This document shows, piece after piece, positions 5,649-10,564 of a stretch of 10,564 nucleotides of DNA. Every line of letters begins with the position of its first letter. Position 1 is the first letter of the stretch. The notes beneath the pieces were generated by a model. It was not told where the DNA came from. It did not search any database and saw only the letters and a list, made by a program, of their open reading frames with translations. Source of the DNA: an uncultured Flavonifractor sp. GTDB lineage: Bacteria; Bacillota; Clostridia; Oscillospirales; Oscillospiraceae. Location: contig CANDFO010000079.1 of the NCBI GenBank assembly GCA_947384055.1, forward strand, positions 1 through 10,564, in the 5' to 3' direction. Made by a program: the position numbers and the translations under genes.

Positions 5649-6359
5649 ATGAAGCTCTATTACGACTTACATATGCACTCCTGCCTCTCCCCCTGCGGGA
5701 GCGAGGACATGACCCCGGCGAACCTGGCGGCCATGTGCGCCCTAGCGGGGCTGGACGTGGTAGCGCTGACCGACCACAACACCTGCGGCAACTGCGCCTC
5801 CTTCTGCCGGGCGGCGGAGGAGCGCGGCCTGCTGGCCCTGGCGGGAATGGAGCTGTGTACCAGTGAGGAGGTCCATACGGTGTGCCTTTTCCCCACGCCG
5901 GACCAGGCGGAACGGTTTGGGGAATATGTCTATGCCCGCCTGTCCCCGGGGGAAAATGATCCCGCTGTTTTCGGCCCGCAGGTCTACATGGATCAGGGGG
6001 ATGGAATTTTGGGCGAGGAGCCCCGCATGCTGGCGGGGACCACGCTGATTCCCCTGGCGGAGGTCCCCGGCCTGGCGGAGGCCTATGGCGGCTTTGCCTG
6101 GCCTGCCCATATCGACCGGCCCTCCTTCTCCCTGCTGGGGGTGCTGGGCGTGTGGGACCCGGAGCTGCGGTTTCCCCTGGCGGAGCTCTCCCACAGCTGT
6201 CCTCCGGAGTTTATCCGGCGGCGGGACCTGGCAGGACTGCGCTTTATCACCAGCTCCGATGCCCACTATTTGGACCAGGTCTATACGGCCGAGCATGTGA
6301 TGGAACTGCCGGAACGCTCCCCGGAGGCGGTGCTGAACTGGCTCCGGAACGGGAAGTAA
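5649..6359 (+). CDS. PHP-domain metallophosphoesterase
   Basis: The 236-residue protein is a PHP (polymerase and histidinol phosphatase) domain hydrolase that uses clustered metal ions to cleave phosphoesters. Metal-ligand candidates are H8 and H10 (DLHMHS), D42-H43 (LTDHN), E68 (GMEL), H76 (EVHTV), H154 (PAHIDRPS) and D204-H206 (SSDAHY), spread along the whole chain as in the family. The start at ATG 5649 has a GGGGGTG site about 7 nt upstream and puts the first motif at residue 6; the frame extends 14 codons upstream without support. Substrate is unknown. PHP genes are often found next to clostridial [FeFe]-hydrogenase operons like the one that follows, but a 243-nt gap with its own promoter separates them here. 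An unusually dense set of cysteines (C12, C16, C46, C49, C53) lies near the active site. Confidence 0.85.
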   Translation: MKLYYDLHMHSCLSPCGSEDMTPANLAAMCALAGLDVVALTDHNTCGNCASFCRAAEERGLLALAGMELCTSEEVHTVCLFPTPDQAERFGEYVYARLSPGENDPAVFGPQVYMDQGDGILGEEPRMLAGTTLIPLAEVPGLAEAYGGFAWPAHIDRPSFSLLGVLGVWDPELRFPLAELSHSCPPEFIRRRDLAGLRFITSSDAHYLDQVYTAEHVMELPERSPEAVLNWLRNGK

Positions 6360-6388
6360 CCGATTTCTCCCCGTTCAGACCGTCTTTT
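6347..6388 (+). terminator. Weak terminator after the PHP gene
   Basis: GAACGGG (6347-6353), overlapping the end of the PHP gene, pairs with CCCGTTC (6370-6376). A CTTTTTC run follows about 8 nt later. The separation between stem and T-run is larger than usual, so the call is tentative. Confidence 0.3.
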
Positions 6389-6393
6389 TCCTC

Positions 6394-6422
6394 TTTACAA
6401 GCGTGCCGGTCTATGGTATCGT
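6394..6422 (+). promoter_or_regulatory. Possible upstream promoter P2 of the hydrogenase operon
   Basis: TTTACA (6394-6399) is followed after 17 bp by TATCGT (6417-6422), a strong -35 with a poor -10. If used, its start point would fall at about 6429, on the Rex-like operator, where repressor binding would block it. Confidence 0.3.
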
Positions 6423-6428
6423 ATAGTA

Positions 6429-6446
6429 TCGTCAAAATTTTAACAA
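6429..6446. promoter_or_regulatory. Candidate Rex operator
   Basis: The 18-bp site TCGTCAAAATTTTAACAA matches the Rex consensus TTGTTAA-N4-TTAACAA at 12 of 14 defined positions, with one arm (TTAACAA) perfect. Rex is the NADH/NAD+-sensing repressor of Firmicutes and is known to control fermentation and hydrogenase genes in clostridia. The site lies about 82 bp before the -35 of the main promoter at 6528, so it would act there at a distance or, more simply, on a promoter at 6394-6422. Confidence 0.5.
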
Positions 6447-6527
6447 TATTTGTGCGCGCTTTACTTTGATACGAAAAAGAGTGTTAATTGTACTGTGCAG
6501 TTTTTATTTTGGCGCGGGTAAACCCTA

Positions 6528-6555
6528 TTTACATTTTTCCCTCAACGTTTATAAT
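6528..6555 (+). promoter_or_regulatory. Main sigma-A promoter of the hydrogenase operon
   Basis: TTTACA (6528-6533) and a consensus TATAAT (6550-6555) are 16 bp apart. Transcription would start near 6562, leaving about 40 nt of leader with an AAAGGAAGGA binding site (6586-6595) before the first gene. Confidence 0.7.
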
Positions 6556-6562
6556 GAGGGAA
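6537..6562. promoter_or_regulatory. Operator-like dyad over the hydrogenase promoter -10
   Basis: TTCCCTCA (6537-6544) and TGAGGGAA (6555-6562) form a perfect 8-bp inverted repeat with a 10-bp centre that contains most of the -10 box. The position, from the promoter spacer to the predicted start point, is where repressors bind. The arm sequence does not match Rex; I cannot name the regulator. Confidence 0.5.
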
Positions 6563-6602
6563 GCGAATTTACCATTTTGCTTGAGAAAGGAAGGACAAGT
6601 CC

Positions 6603-7097
6603 ATGCCGAACTGCAAAAGCGTCATCCCCTACCGGGGCTCCCCCGAGCAGGAGGAGCGGCTGCGGCAGGTGATCGAAGCCCACAGGGGCCAGCCTGGAGC
6701 CACTATGCCGGTGCTCCAGGCCGCCCAGGAGATTTTCGGATACCTGCCCGAGGAGGTCCAGATTATGGTGGCCGAGGGACTGGAGGTCCCCCTGTCAGAG
6801 GTCTATGGAGTGGCCTCCTTCTACGCCCAGTTCACTATGAATCCCAAGGGGAAGTACCAGATCTCCGTGTGTCTGGGCACCGCCTGCTACGTCAAGGGTG
6901 CCGCCGCCGTCCTCAGCGCCGTGGAACAGAAGCTGGGAGTGGCCCCCGGCGCCATCACGCCCGACGGAAAGTTCTCCCTGGACTCCTGCCGCTGTGTGGG
7001 CGCCTGCGGTCTGGCCCCTGTTATGATGATCAATAACGACGTCTACGGCCGTCTGACTCCCGACCAGGTGGGGCCCATTCTGGACAACTACCGGTAA
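6603..7097 (+). CDS. hndA: NuoE-like [2Fe-2S] subunit of NAD(P)-linked [FeFe]-hydrogenase
   Basis: The 164-residue protein matches the 24-kDa NuoE/HndA/HydC subunit. It has an N-terminal helical bundle, including the conserved EVYGVASFYAQF segment (66-77), followed by a thioredoxin-like fold binding one [2Fe-2S] cluster. Ligands are C90 and C95 (CLGTAC) and C131 and C135 (CVGAC), the CX4C...CX3C spacing of the family. It relays electrons next to the flavin subunit in HndABCD and HydABC complexes, which couple H2 to NAD(P)H and ferredoxin. It is the first gene of the operon, starts 7 nt after an AAGGA site and follows the promoter at 6528-6555. The symbol follows the HndABCD naming; hydC would be equally valid. 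The product is cytoplasmic. Confidence 0.9.
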   Translation: MPNCKSVIPYRGSPEQEERLRQVIEAHRGQPGATMPVLQAAQEIFGYLPEEVQIMVAEGLEVPLSEVYGVASFYAQFTMNPKGKYQISVCLGTACYVKGAAAVLSAVEQKLGVAPGAITPDGKFSLDSCRCVGACGLAPVMMINNDVYGRLTPDQVGPILDNYR

Positions 7098-7120
7098 GCC
7101 GTTCCGGGAGGAAAGCGCCT

Positions 7121-7660
7121 ATGAAAGACCTTTCCCTGCATATTTTGGATATTGCCCAGAACTCCATTACCGCCGGAGCCCGTCGGCTGGACCTGGAGCT
7201 GGCGGAGGAAAACGGACGGATCACCCTTACCGTTACCGACGACGGGCGGGGCATGGCCCCGGAGCTGCTGGAGCGGGTGTGCGACCCCTTTACCACCACC
7301 CGCACCACCCGAAAAATGGGACTGGGCATCCCCCTGCTGCGGATGTCGGCGGAGATGACCGGGGGCTCCCTGTCCATTGAGAGCACCCTGGGCGCAGGCA
7401 CCAGGCTTCAGGCGGTATTTGACGGAACGCACATCGACTGTCCTCCCCCGGGGGACCTGCCCGGCACCGTCTCCCTGCTGATCCAGGGGGCCCCGGACCT
7501 GCGCCTTGTATATACCCACAGCCGGGATGGGCGCGCCTTTACCTTGGACACCCGGGACCTGCGCGACCAGCTGGGCGATACAATTTCTCTGGCGGAGCCG
7601 GAGATTGTCCTCTGGGTCAGGGAATACCTGGAGGAGCAGGAAGCAGCCTTACTGCCATGA
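7121..7660 (+). CDS. Stand-alone GHKL (histidine-kinase-like) ATPase
   Basis: The 179-residue protein has the ATP-binding fold of histidine kinases and anti-sigma factors without sensor, dimerisation or phospho-accepting histidine domains. Visible are the N box (DIAQNS, N14), G1 box (DDGRGM, 40-45), an F-box-like DPFTTTRTTRK (55-65) and G2 box (MGLGIPLL, 66-73). The last 75 residues form an additional small domain of unknown role. It begins 23 nt after hndA with a GGAGG site and its stop overlaps an alternative start of the next frame, so it is clearly in the operon. Genes of this kind recur between the NuoE-like and [2Fe-2S] genes of clostridial hydrogenase operons. Their function is not established to my knowledge: serine kinase/anti-sigma-like regulation, or a role in assembly, is possible. 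Confidence 0.85.
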   Translation: MKDLSLHILDIAQNSITAGARRLDLELAEENGRITLTVTDDGRGMAPELLERVCDPFTTTRTTRKMGLGIPLLRMSAEMTGGSLSIESTLGAGTRLQAVFDGTHIDCPPPGDLPGTVSLLIQGAPDLRLVYTHSRDGRAFTLDTRDLRDQLGDTISLAEPEIVLWVREYLEEQEAALLP

Positions 7661-7689
7661 GCATCACGACAAGAAATAGAGGTGTAAGA

Positions 7690-8058
7690 ATGAAGAGTTT
7701 AGCGGAACTGCAAGCCATCCGGGAGCGGATGCAGAAGCAGATCGACCTGCGGGACGCGGGGGACGACCGCATCCGCGTGGTGGTGGGCATGGCCACCTGC
7801 GGCATCGCCGCGGGCGCCCGACCGGTGCTTACCGCCTTTCTGGAGGAGGTCCAGAAGCGGGACCTGAAAAATGTCTCGGTGTCCCAGACCGGGTGCATCG
7901 GCGTATGCCGCCTGGAGCCCATCGTGGAGGTCTACGTGCCCGGCCAGGAAAAGGTGACATATGTCAAGATGACTCCCGAGAAGGTCCCCGGCATCGTCAG
8001 TGAGCACCTGGTCAACGGCCGGGTGGTCAATGAATACACCATCGGCGCGGCGGAATAA
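7690..8058 (+). CDS. hndB: Thioredoxin-like [2Fe-2S] ferredoxin subunit (HndB-like)
   Basis: The 122-residue protein has an N-terminal helix followed by a thioredoxin-like [2Fe-2S] domain and corresponds to HndB of the NADP-reducing hydrogenase. Visible cysteines are C37 (ATCGIAAGA), C69 and C73 (TGCIGVC). Only three are present, where four would be needed for an all-cysteine cluster; from memory the same pattern occurs in homologues. I place the start at ATG 7690, which follows an AGAGGTG site by 5-6 nt. An ATG at 7657 in the same frame overlaps the stop of the preceding gene (ATGA) but lacks a well-spaced site. The product is expected to join the HndA/HndC diaphorase part of the complex. 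The next gene follows after 15 nt. Confidence 0.85.
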   Translation: MKSLAELQAIRERMQKQIDLRDAGDDRIRVVVGMATCGIAAGARPVLTAFLEEVQKRDLKNVSVSQTGCIGVCRLEPIVEVYVPGQEKVTYVKMTPEKVPGIVSEHLVNGRVVNEYTIGAAE

Positions 8059-8073
8059 AGGAGGGAACTGCGT

Positions 8074-9876
8074 ATGAATATGATCCGTTCCCACATCCTG
8101 GTCTGCACCGGCACCGGCTGCTCCTCCTCCGAGAGTCCCAAAATCATCGCGGAGTTTGAGCGCCAGCTGCTGGAGCAGGGCATGGATCAGGAGGCCAGGG
8201 TCGTCCGCACCGGCTGTTTCGGCCTGTGCGCTTTGGGACCCATTGTTACCATCTACCCGGAGGGCGCCTGCTATACCCACGTCACCGTGGACGACGTGGC
8301 GGAGATCGTCTCCGAGCACATCGTCAAGGGCCGCATTGTCAAGCGGCTGCTCCACAAGGGGGATGAGGAGACCGGCCCTGTCACCTCCCTTACCGACACC
8401 CAGTTCTATAAGCATCAGCAGCGCATCGCCCTGCGCAACTGCGGTGTGATTGACCCGGAGAGCATCGAGGAGTACATCGGCGTGGACGGCTACGCCGCCC
8501 TGGGCAAAATTTTGACCGAACGTATCCCGCCCCAGCAGGTGATTGACACCGTGAAGGCCAGCGGTCTCCGCGGACGGGGCGGAGCGGGCTTCCCCACCGG
8601 GCAAAAGTGGCAGTTCACCCACGACGCAGTGAGCCCCGACGGGGTGAAGTTTGTCTGCTGCAACGCCGACGAGGGCGACCCGGGAGCTTTTATGGACCGC
8701 TCGGTGCTGGAGGGCGACCCCCACAGCATTCTCGAGGCCATGACCATCGCGGGCTACGCGGTGGGAGCCCATCAGGGCTACATCTATGTCCGGGCGGAGT
8801 ACCCCATTGCGGTGCAGCGGCTGGAAACCGCCATTCGGCAGGCCAAGGAGTACGGGCTGCTGGGGGAGAACATCTTTGATTCAGGCTTCAGCTTTGACCT
8901 GGAGCTCCGCCTGGGTGCGGGAGCCTTTGTCTGCGGTGAGGAGACCGCCCTTATGCGCTCCATCGAGGGCATGAGGGGAGAGCCTAAGACACGGCCGCCC
9001 TTCCCGGCGGTGAAGGGCCTTTTTGACCGGCCCACCCTGCTGAACAATGTGGAGACCTACGCCAACATCACCTGGATTTTCAACAACGGCGCGGACAAGT
9101 TTGCCGCCATCGGCACCGAGAAGAGCAAGGGCACCAAGGTGTTTGCCCTGGGCGGCAAGATTACCAACACCGGCCTGGTGGAGATTCCCATGGGGACCAC
9201 CCTGCGCACGGTGGTAGAGGAGATCGGCGGCGGCGTGCCCAACGGCAAGAAGTTTAAGGCCGCCCAGACCGGCGGTCCCTCCGGCGGCTGCATCCCTGCC
9301 GAGCTCATCGACACCCCCATCGACTATGAATCCCTGGGGGCTATCGGCTCCATGATGGGGTCCGGCGGCCTTATCGTCATGGATGAGGACAACTGCATGG
9401 TGGATATCGCCAAGTTTTTCCTGGAGTTCATCGTGGACGAGTCCTGCGGCAAGTGCTCCCCCTGCCGCATTGGTACCAAGCGTCTGCTGGGCCTGCTGAC
9501 CAAAATATGCGAGGGCAACGGCGAGCCAGAGGACCTGGACACGCTGGAGGAGCTGTGCGAGCATGTGAAGCAGTCCGCCCTGTGCGGCCTGGGGCAGACC
9601 GCCCCCAATCCGGTGCTCTCCACGCTCAAGCACTTCCGGGACGAGTATGAGGCCCACGTGTATGAGAAGCGCTGTCCCGCCGGGGTGTGCAAGGCCCTTA
9701 TCCGCTATACGGTGGATCCCATCAAGTGCAAGGGCTGCACCCGCTGCGCCCGGGGCTGTCCCACCGGGGCCATCGAGGGGGCCGTCCGCGCTCCCCACAC
9801 CATCAATCAGGCCAAGTGCATCAAGTGCGGCGCGTGTATGGACCAGTGCCGCTTTGACGCCATCATCAAGCAGTAA
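8074..9876 (+). CDS. hndC: NuoF-like flavoprotein subunit of the [FeFe]-hydrogenase complex
   Basis: This 600-residue subunit carries the FMN and NAD(P) sites and is where electron bifurcation is placed in HydABC-type enzymes. Domain order: an N-terminal thioredoxin-like [2Fe-2S] domain (C11, C16, C48, C52); the NuoF core with the glycine-rich nucleotide site GLRGRGGAGF (164-173) and NADEGDPGAF; and an SLBB region. Then comes the [4Fe-4S] helical domain with CGKCSPC (C458, C461, C464) plus C504. Last is a C-terminal ferredoxin domain with two [4Fe-4S] motifs (C552-C555-C558-C562 and C582-C585-C588-C592). The length fits HydB/HndC and exceeds Complex I NuoF because of both extra domains. It starts after an AAGGAGG site, 15 nt behind hndB, and the next gene follows after 15 nt. 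The symbol hydB is equivalent. Confidence 0.93.
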   Translation: MNMIRSHILVCTGTGCSSSESPKIIAEFERQLLEQGMDQEARVVRTGCFGLCALGPIVTIYPEGACYTHVTVDDVAEIVSEHIVKGRIVKRLLHKGDEETGPVTSLTDTQFYKHQQRIALRNCGVIDPESIEEYIGVDGYAALGKILTERIPPQQVIDTVKASGLRGRGGAGFPTGQKWQFTHDAVSPDGVKFVCCNADEGDPGAFMDRSVLEGDPHSILEAMTIAGYAVGAHQGYIYVRAEYPIAVQRLETAIRQAKEYGLLGENIFDSGFSFDLELRLGAGAFVCGEETALMRSIEGMRGEPKTRPPFPAVKGLFDRPTLLNNVETYANITWIFNNGADKFAAIGTEKSKGTKVFALGGKITNTGLVEIPMGTTLRTVVEEIGGGVPNGKKFKAAQTGGPSGGCIPAELIDTPIDYESLGAIGSMMGSGGLIVMDEDNCMVDIAKFFLEFIVDESCGKCSPCRIGTKRLLGLLTKICEGNGEPEDLDTLEELCEHVKQSALCGLGQTAPNPVLSTLKHFRDEYEAHVYEKRCPAGVCKALIRYTVDPIKCKGCTRCARGCPTGAIEGAVRAPHTINQAKCIKCGACMDQCRFDAIIKQ

Positions 9877-9891
9877 AGGAGGGGAACGGAT

Positions 9892-10564
9892 ATGGACGAG
9901 AAAATGGTTTCCCTGCGCATCAATGATATCCCCGTTACCGTCCCCGCCGGGACCACAGTGCTGGAGGCGGCCCGCTCCGCGGGCTTCAATATCCCCTCCC
10001 TGTGCTTCCTGAAGGGCATCAACGAAATCGGCGCCTGCCGCATCTGCGTGGTGGAGGTGAAAGGGGCCCGGAGCCTGGTGGCCTCCTGCGTGTATCCGGT
10101 CAGCGAGGGTATGGAGGTGTACACCAACACCGAGCGGGTCCGCAAGTCCCGCCAGCTGACCTTGGAGTTGATTCTGTCCAACCACCGGATGGACTGCCTC
10201 ACCTGCGCCCGCAACTCCCACTGTGAGCTGCGCCAGCTGGCCAGCGACCTGAACATCGACGCGGTGCGCTACGCCAACGACGACCTGCCTCCCCAGATCG
10301 AAGACTCCGCCCTCCACCTGGTCCGGGATAACTCTAAATGCGTGCTCTGCCGCCGCTGTGTGGCCGTGTGCCGCAAGACGCAGGAAGTGGGGGTTATCGG
10401 CCCCAATGACCGGGGCTTTGCCACGCACATCGGCTGCGCCTTCGATCGGGATCTGGCGGAGGTGGACTGCGTGTCCTGCGGACAGTGCATTGTGGCCTGC
10501 CCCACCGGGGCTCTCCAGGAGCGGGACGACACCGGCAAGGTGCTCGCCGCCCTCAGCGACCCCA
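9892..10564 (+). CDS. hndD: [FeFe]-hydrogenase catalytic subunit, 5' part
   Basis: This is the N-terminal 224 residues of the hydrogenase large subunit; the gene runs off the right edge. All accessory clusters are present in the expected order: [2Fe-2S] (C38, C49, C52, C66), the His-ligated [4Fe-4S] (H98, C102, C105, C111; HX3CX2CX5C), and two [4Fe-4S] motifs (C150-C153-C156-C160 and C193-C196-C199-C203). The H-cluster domain with its signature motifs lies outside the window, so catalytic identity rests on this modular N-terminus and on the gene order. A lone NuoG-type protein would share part of the layout, but nuoE-F plus hndB-like neighbours favour HndD/HydA, typically about 580 aa. An AAAGGAGGGG site ends 7 nt before the ATG. 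Confidence 0.88.
   Translation, partial: MDEKMVSLRINDIPVTVPAGTTVLEAARSAGFNIPSLCFLKGINEIGACRICVVEVKGARSLVASCVYPVSEGMEVYTNTERVRKSRQLTLELILSNHRMDCLTCARNSHCELRQLASDLNIDAVRYANDDLPPQIEDSALHLVRDNSKCVLCRRCVAVCRKTQEVGVIGPNDRGFATHIGCAFDRDLAEVDCVSCGQCIVACPTGALQERDDTGKVLAALSDP

Noticed and set aside
6491..6508. A second Rex site near the main hydrogenase promoter
   Set aside because: TGTTAATTGTACTGTGCA-type sequence around 6482-6500 has only one partial arm; the other arm does not match the consensus.
7699..8772. A 357-codon minus-strand frame opposite hndB and hndC
   Set aside because: Same antisense artefact: Gly/Val/Asp/His-rich, no start signals, and the plus strand is clearly coding.
8881..10428. 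A 515-codon minus-strand open frame opposite hndC and hndD
   Set aside because: This is a long antisense frame caused by GC-rich codon bias; the product is Gly/Ala/His-rich with no family features, while the plus strand encodes well-recognised Fe-S proteins.
9892..10564. NuoG of respiratory Complex I rather than a hydrogenase
   Set aside because: NuoG shares the first clusters, but HndB-like and HydB-type neighbours with the extra ferredoxin domains and the absence of other nuo genes favour [FeFe]-hydrogenase. The H-cluster domain is outside the window, so this is a preference and not proof.

Overview
The window looks like chromosomal DNA of a GC-rich anaerobic Firmicute, most likely a gut Clostridia/Oscillospiraceae relative. 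The evidence is an [FeFe]-hydrogenase gene set of clostridial type, strong purine-rich Shine-Dalgarno sites, a ThiI without a rhodanese domain, and debris of mobile elements typical of that group. The taxonomic placement is inference; no rRNA or other marker gene is present.

Region 1 (1-1768) is a graveyard of an integrative/plasmid-like element. It is visibly richer in A+T than the rest in its first kilobase and at about 1300-1500. It holds an unidentified coding region (332-976), a small ORF (1033-1164), the first 44 codons of a RepA_N-type replication initiator on the minus strand (1302-1171), and the first 42 codons of a second replication-type protein on the plus strand (1633-1758). The two replication starts are divergent, and each is preceded by a terminator-like hairpin. 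Both are cut off, the second only 10 bp from the stop codon of the neighbouring MATE gene.

Region 2 (1769-3986, minus strand) was a two-gene operon: an HD-domain phosphohydrolase followed by a MATE multidrug/sodium antiporter. A roughly 203-bp non-coding element with imperfect terminal inverted repeats, several internal hairpins and an 11-bp target duplication has been inserted between them. Removing it with one copy of the duplication leaves a 27-nt gap with the MATE ribosome binding site intact.

Region 3 (4032-6359, plus strand): divergent promoters separate the HD/MATE operon from thiI (tRNA 4-thiouridine/thiamine sulfur transfer). After it comes a PHP-domain metallophosphoesterase gene.

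Region 4 (6360-10564, plus strand) is an NAD(P)-linked, probably electron-bifurcating [FeFe]-hydrogenase operon. The order is NuoE-like subunit (hndA), a stand-alone GHKL ATPase, a thioredoxin-like [2Fe-2S] protein (hndB), a NuoF-like flavoprotein (hndC), and the hydrogenase large subunit (hndD), cut by the window edge before its H-cluster domain. In the homologous complexes, electrons pass between NAD(P)H, ferredoxin and H2 through flavin and Fe-S clusters. The upstream region carries a good sigma-A promoter with a perfect 8-bp dyad centred on its -10 box and, further upstream, a close match to the Rex redox-repressor operator. This suggests control by the NADH/NAD+ ratio plus a second regulator.
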